Shown: positions 27,926-36,490 of the stretch, one piece after another
Layout of the letters: each line of letters opens with the position of its first letter
Position numbering within the stretch: the stretch's first letter is position 1
Assembly: GCF_003852235.1 (NCBI RefSeq)
Contig: NZ_CP027732.1
Span: 62,001-126,000, forward strand
Direction of reading: 5' to 3'
Length of the DNA stretch: 64,000 nt
Origin: Pseudomonas sp. R4-35-07
Lineage (GTDB): Bacteria; Pseudomonadota; Gammaproteobacteria; Pseudomonadales; Pseudomonadaceae
The notes under the pieces: model-generated
The model's database searches: none
Seen by the model: only the letters and a program-made list of their open reading frames with translations
What the model was told of the DNA's origin: nothing
Program-made: the position numbers and the translations under genes

Positions 27926-29272
27926 TCATAGGTTGTACTGTTTACGTTTGCGATACAGCGTCGACGCATCGATGCCAAGGGTGCGCGCGGCCTGGTCCAG
28001 CGTATCGCTGGTGGCGAGGACGGCGCCGATATGGGCTTTCTCCAGCTCGTCCAGGCTCAGTGCCGCACCAATGCGCGGCGCGTTGTTGGTCGGTTGCTCG
28101 GCCATGCCAAGGTGGCTGATCTCGACCTTTTCCTGAGGGCAGATGATGCTGGCGCGTTCCACCACGTTGCGCAGTTCCCGGATGTTACCGGGCCAACGGT
28201 AGTTGAGCAGCGCTTCGCGTGCCTGATCGCTGAAGCCACGAGCCGGGCGGGCATACTCCTTGACGAAGCGCGCCAGGAACCGGTCGGCCAGGGCGAGGAT
28301 GTCTTCACTGCGTTCGCGTAGCGGCGGCAGGTGCAGGGTGATGACGTTGAGGCGATACAGCAGGTCTTCACGGAAGCGGCCGTCGCGCACCATGTCTTCC
28401 AGGTTCAGGTTGGTGGCGGCGAGGATGCGCACGTCAGCGCGACGGGTAACCGGGTCGCCGACACGCTCGTATTCCTTGTCCTGAATGAAACGCAGCAGTT
28501 TTGGCTGCAAGGTGAGCGGAAAATCGCCGATCTCGTCAAGAAACAAGGTGCCGCCGTCCGCCTGGTTAACGCGGCCCAATGTGCTTTCGCTGGCACCGGT
28601 AAAGGCGCCGCGGCTGTGGCCGAACAATTCGCTTTCCATCAGTTCTGCGGTCAACGAGGGGCAGTTGATGGTCACGCAGGATTTCTTCGAGCGTTTGCTC
28701 CAGCCATGAATGGCCCGCGCCAACTCGCCTTTACCGGTGCCCGACTCGCCGAGAATCAAAATATTGGCATCGGTCCCGGCCACCTGGCGTGCGGTTTCCA
28801 ATACCACCATCATGGCCGGGCTGTGGGAGTCGAGACCGTCCTTGGATTGGCGTACCGCGCCTTCCAGGGCTTCCAGGCGTGCCGACAGCTGGCGCACTTC
28901 CAATTGCTTGGCGGTGGCCAGGCGCAACTGGTCCGGGCTGCAGGGTTTGACCAGGTAATCGGCGGCGCCGGCTTGAATGGCGTCTACCGCAGTGTCCACG
29001 GCGGAGTGGGCCGTCACGATCACGACACGCATCCATGGCGCCTGGACACGCATCTGGGCCAATACATCCAGGCCATTGTCCTCGCCCAGGCGCAAATCCA
29101 GGAAGCACAGATCGAACACTTGGCGTTGCATCAAGGCATCGGCTTGGGCCGCGCTGTTGGCGGTGGCAACGGTGTAGCCTTCATCTTCCAGGCAATAACG
29201 AAAGGTACGGAGGATCGCGGACTCGTCATCCACTAAAAGAATGCGGCCTTGAAGTTCCTTGGCTGATTCCAT
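27926..29272 (-). CDS. algB: Response regulator AlgB (NtrC family)
   Basis: DNA-binding response regulator partnered with KinB, 448 residues. Receiver domain with phosphoacceptor aspartate near residue 59 (FLDLRLGEDNG), AAA+ sigma-54 interaction domain with Walker A GESGTGKGELARAI, GAFTGA loop in HSRGAFTGASE and Walker B GGTLFLDEIGD, and a Fis-type helix-turn-helix at the C terminus (LDQAARTLGIDASTLYRKRK). It is the first gene of algB-kinB. The intact GAFTGA keeps the potential to act with sigma-54. Confidence 0.95.
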   Translation of the reverse strand: MESAKELQGRILLVDDESAILRTFRYCLEDEGYTVATANSAAQADALMQRQVFDLCFLDLRLGEDNGLDVLAQMRVQAPWMRVVIVTAHSAVDTAVDAIQAGAADYLVKPCSPDQLRLATAKQLEVRQLSARLEALEGAVRQSKDGLDSHSPAMMVVLETARQVAGTDANILILGESGTGKGELARAIHGWSKRSKKSCVTINCPSLTAELMESELFGHSRGAFTGASESTLGRVNQADGGTLFLDEIGDFPLTLQPKLLRFIQDKEYERVGDPVTRRADVRILAATNLNLEDMVRDGRFREDLLYRLNVITLHLPPLRERSEDILALADRFLARFVKEYARPARGFSDQAREALLNYRWPGNIRELRNVVERASIICPQEKVEISHLGMAEQPTNNAPRIGAALSLDELEKAHIGAVLATSDTLDQAARTLGIDASTLYRKRKQYNL

Positions 29273-29672
29273 CTGTCCCGCGCTCCTTAACTATGAATGT
29301 TGGTGTTTAGTCCCGGAATAATCGGGCAAGTTGCATGGTTTATTCTGATCGATAAAAGGCAACGTCGCGCAGCTATCTGCATACCTTCCTACACGCCCCG
29401 CTAAAGCCCCGCGCTAGTGGCGTTTTCATATCTTCTCGCCGCTTCGGCAATCCTGCAGCTACTTTCGCTCCGTCGACCCGACCACTGGCCATCGTGCATT
29501 TCGCACGGCCCTAGGGAGGGCATCGTGCAGGATGCTGGGCGGCGTGCTTTTAAATAATCTATATATTATTGATTTTAAAGAGTTTTATTTTGTAATAAAC
29601 CTGGCATGCGCTCTGCAATAGGTAATGCATAGAGCATCATGAACGAATAATCAGAATGCGGGAGAAAGCAGT
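29273..29672. promoter_or_regulatory. Long divergent control region algB / 94-residue gene
   Basis: About 400 bases between divergent genes. The part from 29545 to 29600 is very AT-rich (includes AATCTATATATTATTGATTT, with an IHF-like TTGATT). It ends in a sigma-54-like element described separately. The 29290-29540 part contains no gene I can support. Confidence 0.6.
29602..29618 (+). promoter_or_regulatory. Sigma-54-like -24/-12 promoter
   Basis: TGGCATGCGCTCTGCAA has the invariant GG (29603-29604) and GC (29615-29616) separated by exactly 10 bases, as in the consensus TGGCAcg-N4-TTGCa. It lies 55 bases upstream of the gene at 29673 and just downstream of an AT-rich stretch with an IHF-like core. 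This is a sequence match only. Confidence 0.6.
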
Positions 29673-29957
29673 ATGACTCGCCAAAGCCTCAGCCAATTGC
29701 GTGTATCGCCTCTGCATCTGCAGCAAGGCCTGTTCGCCAGCCTGGCGTTGATGGTCACGCTGATTGCCGGCCAGCAGATGCAGCATTGGCAGCAGAGTCA
29801 GCAGCCGACTGCGCAGTTCGAGCGTCCCGTCATGACCCAGACCCACTTCCGTTCCGTCGCCAGCACGGCTGTCGATGTAACCGCCCCGCAACTGAGAGTG
29901 GCAGACCAGGATTCCACCCTGAGCGAACTGCCGGTCCAGGAACGCTGGGTGTTCTAA
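29673..29957 (+). CDS. Hypothetical membrane-anchored protein (94 residues)
   Basis: A small protein with an N-terminal basic and glutamine-rich segment, one hydrophobic stretch (about residues 18-36, LFASLALMVTLIAG), and a polar periplasmic tail ending QERWVF. It has a good ribosome binding site (GGGAGAAAG before 29673). A homologue stands in this position beside algB in other pseudomonads. No known domain or function. It is preceded by a sigma-54-like promoter and followed by the DUF1328 and Ivy-like genes on the same strand. Confidence 0.75.
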   Translation: MTRQSLSQLRVSPLHLQQGLFASLALMVTLIAGQQMQHWQQSQQPTAQFERPVMTQTHFRSVASTAVDVTAPQLRVADQDSTLSELPVQERWVF

Positions 29958-30035
29958 GCAACAAAACGTCGCTCATGCCGAGCGGTCGCATGGCATCACT
30001 GCTGTTACCTCTATGAAAGCTTAAGGAGAATCACC

Positions 30036-30200
30036 ATGTTGAGTTGGGCAATCACATTTCTGATCATTGCCATTGTGGCTGCAGTCCTGGGCTTCGGTGG
30101 TATCGCGGGCACCGCCACGGGTATCGCCAAGATTCTGTTCGTGGTGTTCCTGGTGATGTTCATCGCTTCGTTCTTCTTTGGTCGTCGCGGCCGAGGCTGA
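30036..30200 (+). CDS. DUF1328 (YtjA) small membrane protein
   Basis: A 54-residue protein reading [20 protein letters not shown], then [15 protein letters not shown] and a second hydrophobic helix, ending FFFGRRGRG. This is the DUF1328/YtjA family, often induced by envelope or osmotic stress. A strong TTAAGGAG site precedes the ATG. The stop lies only 2 bases before the start of the next gene, so the two are co-transcribed. Confidence 0.9.
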   Translation: MLSWAITFLIIAIVAAVLGFGGIAGTATGIAKILFVVFLVMFIASFFFGRRGRG

Positions 30201-30202
30201 AT

Positions 30203-30670
30203 ATGACCACTTTGTCCCTCAAAGCCATCGCCGCTGCCGTGCTGTTGAGCGGCAGTGGCTTGGTGATGGCTGCCAATGACGGCCAATCCCGGGCCAACGA
30301 ATTGCTCAGCACGGATGCGCAGTACCGTGAAACCTGGCAAGGCGTGGTGAAGAAAGAAGAGCGCCTGCCGGAATGGGTGATGAACCTGTCGGGTACGGCT
30401 GAGCAGATGAACGCGGTCGAAGAGGATGGCGACAAGTATCTGGTGGGGCCGCTGTGTGAAACGGCAGATACCTGCCTGAACAAGCGCCTGATTGTCGCCT
30501 TCAGCCTCGATAAGGAAGATGCCTACGCGATGTTGGTGGAAGTCCCGGCCGGCCTGCCGGCGGACAAGTCCCCAACACGCCACGCCGATTACCGTTTTCT
30601 CGGTAAGCCGGACGAAGGCATGAAGAAGCTGCTGATGGAGCAGCTGAAGAAAGATCCGAATTGGTACTAG
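30203..30670 (+). CDS. Ivy-family inhibitor of vertebrate lysozyme
   Basis: Periplasmic inhibitor of C-type lysozymes. The 155-residue precursor has a signal peptide ending at VMA-AND. The Ivy family is recognised from RETWQGVVKKEERLPEWV, the two-cysteine loop CETADTC (CKPHDC in E. coli Ivy, so the inhibitory histidine-aspartate tip is changed here), the helix NKRLIVAFSLD and the typical end YRFLGKPDEG...LKKDPNWY. It starts 2 bases after the DUF1328 gene and 133 bases before no other gene on this strand ends; a hairpin terminator follows. Confidence 0.88.
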   Translation: MTTLSLKAIAAAVLLSGSGLVMAANDGQSRANELLSTDAQYRETWQGVVKKEERLPEWVMNLSGTAEQMNAVEEDGDKYLVGPLCETADTCLNKRLIVAFSLDKEDAYAMLVEVPAGLPADKSPTRHADYRFLGKPDEGMKKLLMEQLKKDPNWY

Positions 30671-30695
30671 GTTCCGTCTCACGGAGCCGGCGTCC

Positions 30696-30727
30696 ATAGA
30701 AAGAAGCCAGTTCGCTTCTTTCTGTTT
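30696..30727 (+). terminator. Terminator after the Ivy-like gene
   Basis: AGAAAGAAGC and GCTTCTTTCT pair around CAGTTC, with GTTTG following. Confidence 0.75.
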
Positions 30728-31385
30728 GTATCGCTCGCCAAGGGCGATGCATGACCAGGGGGCCGGGTTGTTCTGATCGATCAGGATCGGCGCGACCTAC
30801 GGGTACAGGGAGTGCCTGCGCAAGGGCCGGGTCAGGTGAAAAGCTGCGACGCAAGTTCACAAGTCCTCAAGCTTGCTGAACTTGCGGCGGGCTTATGCTG
30901 TTCATCGCTAGTCCTTCATGCCACCCATAGCTGAAATTCATCGTTTTTCCTCCCGCCAATCATTACCTTGTGTGTCGGCGCGACCATCTATCGAGAAAAC
31001 TTTGCTGACGCTATAGGCTGTTTCTTACGCCAGGCTGCGGATTTTCCAAGCATTTTCAGTAAACCCCTCTAGCCATGCGGTATCTCTGTGCATACCGGAA
31101 TTGGCAGCTTCACGGCAGGTTCACCCGCTTGAATGGCGCATTCGAACTGACCGTTCAGACAATTATTTTCAATAATGTCCATGCCGATTCGGCATAGGGT
31201 AGGCGTTTACGGCATTAGACGTCGCTCCCTTGCATGGGAATAGTTGCGGCTTTTTTCGCCTGCCAGTAAGCCATTTCGGCCACGCTGCGGTGACCTTCCA
31301 TGGAGGCAGATGCACACACTTTTTCGCTTTCGAGCGGTCCAGCTGGCGCATTTGCCTTAAGTTCACTTGAAGTAAGGGTAATGAC
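30728..31385. other. Long intergenic region before gltP
   Basis: About 660 bases without a supportable gene. It contains a perfect 10-base inverted repeat at 30850-30886 (CGCAAGTTCA / TGAACTTGCG, 17-base loop) and a smaller one, ATGCCG-ATT-CGGCAT, near 31181. The promoter and leader of gltP must lie at the right end. No clear Shine-Dalgarno except AAGTAAGGG at about 31370. Confidence 0.6.
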
Positions 31386-32717
31386 ATGAAGAAGGCAAAG
31401 CTAAGCCTCGCCTGGCAGATCCTCATCGGTTTGGTACTGGGGATCGCGATCGGCGCAGTGCTCAACCATTTCAGTGCTGAAAAGGCCTGGTGGATCAGCA
31501 ACGTGCTGCAGCCGGCGGGCGATATCTTTATCCGCCTGATCAAGATGATTGTCATCCCAATCGTGATTTCCTCGCTGATCGTGGGCATTGCTGGCGTTGG
31601 TGACGCGAAAAAGCTCGGTCGCATCGGCGTCAAAACCATCCTCTACTTTGAAGTCGTCACCACCATCGCCATTGTGGTCGGCCTGTTGCTCGCCAACCTG
31701 TTCCATCCGGGCGCGGGCATCGACATGAGTACCCTGGGTACCGTCGACATCTCCAAGTACCAGGCGACCGCCGCCGAGGTGCAGCATGAGCATGCGTTCA
31801 TCGAGACCATTCTCAACCTGATCCCGTCGAACATCTTCGCTGCCGTTGCGCGCGGCGAGATGCTGCCGATCATTTTCTTCTCCGTGCTGTTCGGCCTGGG
31901 CTTGTCGAGCCTCAAGCCGGAACTGCGCGAGCCCTTGGTGACCATGTTCCAGGGTGTGTCCGAGAGCATGTTCAAAGTCACTCACATGATCATGAAGTAC
32001 GCCCCTATCGGTGTATTTGCCCTGATCGCGGTAACGGTCGCCAACTTCGGCTTCGCCTCGCTGCTGCCGTTGGCCAAGCTGGTCATTCTGGTGTACGTCG
32101 CGATTCTGTTCTTCGCGTTTGCGGTGCTGGGCATGATCGCCCGCCTGTTTGGTTTTTCGATCCTCAAGCTGATGCGCATCTTCAAGGATGAGCTGGTGCT
32201 GGCCTACTCCACCGCCAGCTCTGAAACCGTGCTGCCGCGCGTGATCGAGAAGATGGAAGCCTACGGCGCGCCGAAGGCGATCTGCAGCTTCGTGGTGCCG
32301 ACGGGTTACTCGTTCAACCTCGACGGTTCGACCTTGTATCAGAGCATTGCCGCGATCTTCATCGCGCAGCTGTACGGCATCGACCTGTCGATCGGCCAGC
32401 AACTGATGCTGGTCCTGACCCTGATGGTCACCTCCAAAGGTATTGCCGGTGTGCCGGGTGTGTCCTTCGTTGTGTTGCTGGCGACCCTGGGCAGTGTGGG
32501 CATCCCATTGGAAGGCCTGGCGTTTATCGCGGGCGTCGACCGTGTGATGGACATGGCGCGTACCGCGCTGAACGTGATCGGCAACGCTTTGGCCGTGCTG
32601 GTTATCTCTCGCTGGGAAGGCATGTACGACGATGCCAAGGGCGAGCGCTACTGGAATTCGCTGCCGCACTGGCGCAGCAAAGAGGCCCTGCCGGCCGGCG
32701 AGATCACGCGCGGCTGA
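31386..32717 (+). CDS. gltP: Glutamate/aspartate:proton symporter (DAACS family)
   Basis: Inner-membrane dicarboxylate/amino acid:cation symporter, 443 residues, about eight helices plus two re-entrant loops. Family motifs are present: ASSET near residue 278 (serine-rich loop), VPTGYSFNLDGSTLY near 305, and RTALNVIGNALAVLV near 396 containing the conserved substrate-binding asparagine. The charged tail is cytoplasmic. Corresponds in order to PA5479. A strong hairpin follows. Confidence 0.92.
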   Translation: MKKAKLSLAWQILIGLVLGIAIGAVLNHFSAEKAWWISNVLQPAGDIFIRLIKMIVIPIVISSLIVGIAGVGDAKKLGRIGVKTILYFEVVTTIAIVVGLLLANLFHPGAGIDMSTLGTVDISKYQATAAEVQHEHAFIETILNLIPSNIFAAVARGEMLPIIFFSVLFGLGLSSLKPELREPLVTMFQGVSESMFKVTHMIMKYAPIGVFALIAVTVANFGFASLLPLAKLVILVYVAILFFAFAVLGMIARLFGFSILKLMRIFKDELVLAYSTASSETVLPRVIEKMEAYGAPKAICSFVVPTGYSFNLDGSTLYQSIAAIFIAQLYGIDLSIGQQLMLVLTLMVTSKGIAGVPGVSFVVLLATLGSVGIPLEGLAFIAGVDRVMDMARTALNVIGNALAVLVISRWEGMYDDAKGERYWNSLPHWRSKEALPAGEITRG

Positions 32718-32735
32718 TCGCGCGAATGCGCTGAC

Positions 32736-32764
32736 ACAAACCCCGGATAATTCCGGGGTTTGTC
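32736..32764 (+). terminator. Hairpin terminator after gltP
   Basis: ACAAACCCCGGA and TTCCGGGGTTTGT pair around TAA; the T-run is short. Confidence 0.75.
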
Positions 32765-32815
32765 GTTTCTGCCAGCCCCGCTATCATTCGCCCCAACTTT
32801 CGGGGGATTTAACTG

Positions 32816-34045
32816 ATGCTCAATGGCCTGTGGCTTGGCTTCTTTGTCGTGGCAATGGTGTCAGCACTGGCGCAATGGCTGGTGGGCGGCAACGCCGGGA
32901 TTTTCGCGGCGATGGTGGAAAGCATTTTCGCCATGGCCAAATTGTCGGTGGAGGTCATGGTGCTGCTGTTCGGCACCCTGACGCTGTGGCTGGGCTTTCT
33001 GCGTATCGCCGAAAAAGCCGGAATCGTCGACTGGCTGGCCAAGGCCCTGGGCCCGCTGTTTCGCCGCCTGATGCCGGAAGTGCCCGCCGGCCACCCGGCC
33101 ATCGGCCTGATCACCCTCAACTTCGCCGCCAACGGCCTGGGCCTGGACAACGCCGCCACGCCTATCGGCCTGAAAGCCATGAAGGCGCTGCAGGAACTCA
33201 ACCCTATCCCCAACACGGCAAGCAACGCACAGATCCTGTTTCTGGTGCTCAATGCGTCCTCGCTGACGCTGTTGCCGGTGACCATCTTTATGTACCGCGC
33301 CCAGCAAGGCGCTGCCGACCCGACGCTGGTGTTCCTGCCGATCCTGCTGGCCACCAGCGCGTCGACCCTGGTCGGCCTGCTGTCGGTGGCGGTGATGCAG
33401 CGCCTGCGCTTGTGGGACCCGGTCGTGCTGGCCTATCTGATTCCCGGCGCGTTGGTCTTGGGTGGCTTCATGGCGCTGCTGGCGACCTTGTCCGCTACCG
33501 CACTGGCCGGCTTGTCGTCGATCCTTGGCAACCTCACGCTGTTTGGCTTGATCATGCTGTTCCTGGTGATCGGCGCGTTACGCAAGGTCAAGGTGTATGA
33601 GGCCTTCGTCGAAGGCGCCAAGGAAGGCTTCGACGTCGCCAAGAACCTGTTGCCCTATCTGGTGGCGATGCTCTGTGCGGTGGGTGTGTTACGTGCGTCC
33701 GGCGCGCTGGACTTCGGCCTGGAAGGGATTCGCCACCTGGTGGCCTGGACCGGCATGGACACCCGCTTTGTCGACGCGCTGCCGACCGCGATGGTCAAGC
33801 CGTTCTCCGGCAGCGCGGCGCGGGCGATGCTGATCGAGACCATGCAGACCCAGGGTGTAGACAGCTTCCCGGCATTGGTGGCCGCGACGATCCAGGGCAG
33901 TACCGAGACCACGTTTTATGTGTTGGCGGTGTACTTTGGTTCGGTGGGCATCCAGCGCGCACGGCATGCGGTGGGGTGTGCGTTGTTGGCGGAGTTTGCC
34001 GGGGTCGTTGCGGCTATTGCGGTGTGTTACTGGTTCTTTGGTTGA
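32816..34045 (+). CDS. Nucleoside-recognition (Gate) domain membrane protein, SpmA-SpmB-like
   Basis: A 409-residue polytopic protein made of two Gate-type halves. The N-terminal half resembles SpmA (AKLSVEVMVLLFGTLTLWLG; NFAANGLGLDNAATPIGLKA) and the C-terminal half SpmB (EGFDVAKNLLPYLVAMLCAVG; PFSGSAARAMLIE; GSTETTFYVLAVYFGSVG). In spore formers the two are separate genes; a fused form is usual in proteobacteria. Substrate is unknown. It stands alone between gltP and a REPIN. Confidence 0.88.
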   Translation: MLNGLWLGFFVVAMVSALAQWLVGGNAGIFAAMVESIFAMAKLSVEVMVLLFGTLTLWLGFLRIAEKAGIVDWLAKALGPLFRRLMPEVPAGHPAIGLITLNFAANGLGLDNAATPIGLKAMKALQELNPIPNTASNAQILFLVLNASSLTLLPVTIFMYRAQQGAADPTLVFLPILLATSASTLVGLLSVAVMQRLRLWDPVVLAYLIPGALVLGGFMALLATLSATALAGLSSILGNLTLFGLIMLFLVIGALRKVKVYEAFVEGAKEGFDVAKNLLPYLVAMLCAVGVLRASGALDFGLEGIRHLVAWTGMDTRFVDALPTAMVKPFSGSAARAMLIETMQTQGVDSFPALVAATIQGSTETTFYVLAVYFGSVGIQRARHAVGCALLAEFAGVVAAIAVCYWFFG

Positions 34046-34059
34046 CACTCAAGACCGCT

Positions 34060-34131
34060 ATCGGGGGCAAGCCCCCTCCCACATTTGAAAGTATTCACAG
34101 ATCAACATGTGGGAGGGGGCTTGCCCCCGAT
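34060..34131. repeat. REPIN between the Gate-domain gene and the Mla-like operon
   Basis: A 72-base element with outward REP cores and an internal TTGAA / TTCAA-type inverted repeat, almost identical to that at 11390-11461. It separates two convergent transcription units. Confidence 0.9.
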
Positions 34132-34138
34132 GAGGCCT

Positions 34139-34750
34139 TCAGCGTTTCACAGCACCGTTGCCCTGCTGCACAACCCAATCCACTACCTGCTTATTCAGTT
34201 GATCCCCGGCTTGCCCAAAAGCAGCCACCACCGCCGGGACCTTGGTATCCCCCACCTTCTGCCTCACCTCAAACCGCCGACTGGCAATGATCCGCTGATC
34301 ACTGCCGCGCACCAGTCGAGCATCCAGGCGAATCACCACCTCCACGGTCTTGCCGTGATATTCGCTCTGAAACGCCTGTAACTGCCCGCCCAGCTCATAG
34401 TCCGCCTGCAGGTTGGTCTCGTCGGTACTCAACAGCGTCACCCGGCCGTCACGCTGGAAGCCATCCAGCAGGCGATTACGCAACAGCACCGGCGCCGGAT
34501 CGCTCCAGCGTGAGTTGGCATAGCTGCTGATCAAATCGCCATTGGGCACCACCGCAATGCGCGGGCTGTCGAGAAATTCGCTGGTTTGTGGCTTGGTCAC
34601 GCGCAATGACCAGCTTACTGGCGCGCCTTGGCTGACGGGCTGGGCCGAAGCCAGGCGGTACACGTCGGACGGGTCCGGCTTGGGCAGGATCGAGCACGCG
34701 CTCATCAGCGCGAAGGCTGCCAGGGTGATCATTCGGTAAGCAGGCTTCAT
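34139..34750 (-). CDS. ABC-type transport auxiliary lipoprotein (PqiC/DUF330-like)
   Basis: A 203-residue lipoprotein (lipobox ALMSAC, cysteine at residue 19) of the ABC_trans_aux family, which accompanies MCE-type lipid transporters and sits in the outer membrane or periplasm. Family features are the early YRLASAQPV strand, the central RIAVVPNGDLISSYANSRWSDPAP and the late ARLVRGSDQRIIASRRFEV. Its ATG overlaps the stop of the MCE gene by 4 bases, making it the last gene of the Mla-like operon. Confidence 0.9.
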   Translation of the reverse strand: MKPAYRMITLAAFALMSACSILPKPDPSDVYRLASAQPVSQGAPVSWSLRVTKPQTSEFLDSPRIAVVPNGDLISSYANSRWSDPAPVLLRNRLLDGFQRDGRVTLLSTDETNLQADYELGGQLQAFQSEYHGKTVEVVIRLDARLVRGSDQRIIASRRFEVRQKVGDTKVPAVVAAFGQAGDQLNKQVVDWVVQQGNGAVKR

Positions 34751-35685
34751 GGCGTGAACTCCTTGTTCTTGTCACTGCCCAGCAGGTAACCGCTGGGGTT
34801 GGCTTCGAGGCGGCGCGAGATGGCGCGCAGCGAACCAAGGGTTTCGCGCAGTTCGCGCACGGCCGGTGCCAGCTCATTGAGGCCCTGCAGGCCGCTGTTC
34901 ACCGAGTCCTTGTTGTTGGCCAGCAACGTGTTGAGGGTGGCAGTGCTTTGCTCAAGAGACTTCATCGCCTGCTCCGCGCTGCCAAAGGCTCGCTTGCCTT
35001 GGTCATTGAGCAAGCCGTTGGCGTTGCGCATCAATACGGTGGTCTGCTCCAACGCACCGCCGGCCTGTTTGCTCACTTGCAGCAATTGCTGCATCACCAC
35101 TTTGATGTCGCCGCGCTGGTCGGCGATGGCGCCGGTGGTTTGTTGCAGATTGTCCAGGGTTGCGCTCAAGCGTTCGACGTTTTCCCGGGAGAACAGCTGG
35201 TTGGCGTTATGCAGCAGCAGGTTGATGCTGGTCATCAGGTCGTTACTGTTATTGAGCAGGCGTGCGATGGGCGATGGCGACGCGATGATTTCCGGCAGGT
35301 TGCCATCCTTGCCCTTGAGTTCCGGGCTTTGCGGAGTGCCGCCGCTGAGCTGGATGATCGAGGTGCCGGTAATGCCGGTCAGGGCCAGCTTGGCCTGGGT
35401 GTCTTCCTTGATCGGCGTTTGCCCGGCCAGGCGGATGCGCGCCAGCACGCGGCGTGGGTCCTTGGGGTCCAGGCGCAGGCTGGTGACATCGCCCACCTTG
35501 ATCCCGCTGTACTGCACCGAACTGCCTTGGGACAGGCCGCTGACCGCTTCGTTGAACACCACCTCGTAATCGCGAAAGGCACTGTCGACGCTGGATTTGG
35601 CCAGCCACAGGCCGAACAGCATCGCGCCGACCACCACAATTACGCTGAACAATCCGATCATCACATGATGGGCTCGGGTTTCCAT
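34747..35685 (-). CDS. MCE/MlaD-family lipid transport substrate-binding protein
   Basis: A 312-residue protein anchored by one N-terminal helix (about 8-30), followed by an MCE domain (about 38-120; VVFNEAVSGLSQGSSVQYSG and GITGTSIIQLSGG) and a long helical C-terminal region (about 150-295) of the type that forms periplasmic tunnels or coiled coils. The start at 35685 gives METRAHHVMIG; longer frames are not conserved-looking. The ATPase stop is 1-2 bases upstream. The operon probably moves phospholipid between the membranes. Confidence 0.93.
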   Translation of the reverse strand: METRAHHVMIGLFSVIVVVGAMLFGLWLAKSSVDSAFRDYEVVFNEAVSGLSQGSSVQYSGIKVGDVTSLRLDPKDPRRVLARIRLAGQTPIKEDTQAKLALTGITGTSIIQLSGGTPQSPELKGKDGNLPEIIASPSPIARLLNNSNDLMTSINLLLHNANQLFSRENVERLSATLDNLQQTTGAIADQRGDIKVVMQQLLQVSKQAGGALEQTTVLMRNANGLLNDQGKRAFGSAEQAMKSLEQSTATLNTLLANNKDSVNSGLQGLNELAPAVRELRETLGSLRAISRRLEANPSGYLLGSDKNKEFTP

Positions 35686-35686
35686 G

Positions 35687-36490
35687 TCATACCTCGTTGA
35701 GCGATTGAGCGGCATCCAATGCCGCGCGGCCTCGGGGGCCGTGGAAATATTCGTGAATCCAGGCGTCGTCGGTTTCCGAGACAACATCGATGGCATCGGC
35801 CACCAGCACTTTCTTCTGCGCCAGCACCGCCACGCGGTCGGTGATGGTGTACAGCGTGTCGAGGTCGTGGGTCACCAGGAACACACTCAAGCCCAGCGCA
35901 TCGCGCAGGGTCAGGATCAGTTGGTCGAATTGCGCCGCGCCAATCGGGTCGAGGCCGGCGGTGGGTTCGTCGAGAAACAGGATGTCCGGATCCAGGGCCA
36001 GCGCGCGCGCCAGGGCGGCGCGCTTGATCATGCCGCCGGACAGCGACGCCGGGTATTTGTCGGCCGCCGACAACGGCAGCCCGGCCAGGGCCAGCTTGAC
36101 CGCCGCCAAATGCTCGGCATCCGCACGGCTGAGCCCGGCGTGCTCGATCAACGGCAAGGCAACGTTCTCAGTGACGGTCAGCGAGGAAAACAACGCGCCC
36201 TTCTGGAACAGCACGCCGAAGCGCCGTTCCACCAATGAGCGTTCACGCTCGGGCAAGCTCGGCAGGTTCTTGCCGAACACCCGCACTTGCCCCTCGCTGG
36301 GCCGGCGCAGGCCGACGATGCTGCGCAGCAACACCGACTTGCCGCTGCCGGAGCCGCCGACCACCGCCAGGATTTCACCCTTGTACAAATCCAGGTCGAG
36401 GTTTTCGTGCACGCTTTGGCTGCCAAAGCGGTTGCACAGGCCGCGTACCTCAATCACCGCCTCGGTGGGCGCTCGATGTAGACGACTCAC
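35687..36490 (-). CDS. MlaF-type ABC transporter ATP-binding protein
   Basis: A 267-residue ATPase. Walker A GGSGSGKSVLLR (about 40-51), signature SLSGGMIKRAALARAL, Walker B DILFLDEPTAGLDP and switch LVTHDLD are intact. The start is a GTG at 36490 whose last bases overlap the permease stop (GTGA); no ATG is suitably placed. The gene is between permease and MCE genes, the normal order of these operons. Confidence 0.93.
   Translation of the reverse strand: MSRLHRAPTEAVIEVRGLCNRFGSQSVHENLDLDLYKGEILAVVGGSGSGKSVLLRSIVGLRRPSEGQVRVFGKNLPSLPERERSLVERRFGVLFQKGALFSSLTVTENVALPLIEHAGLSRADAEHLAAVKLALAGLPLSAADKYPASLSGGMIKRAALARALALDPDILFLDEPTAGLDPIGAAQFDQLILTLRDALGLSVFLVTHDLDTLYTITDRVAVLAQKKVLVADAIDVVSETDDAWIHEYFHGPRGRAALDAAQSLNEV

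Noticed and set aside
29401..29540. Possible small RNA in the algB upstream region
   Set aside because: No promoter-terminator pair is visible; no hairpin with a T-run.
31401..32669. 422-residue frame antisense to gltP
   Set aside because: Shadow of gltP codons; His/Asp/Gln-rich sequence without hydrophobic core.
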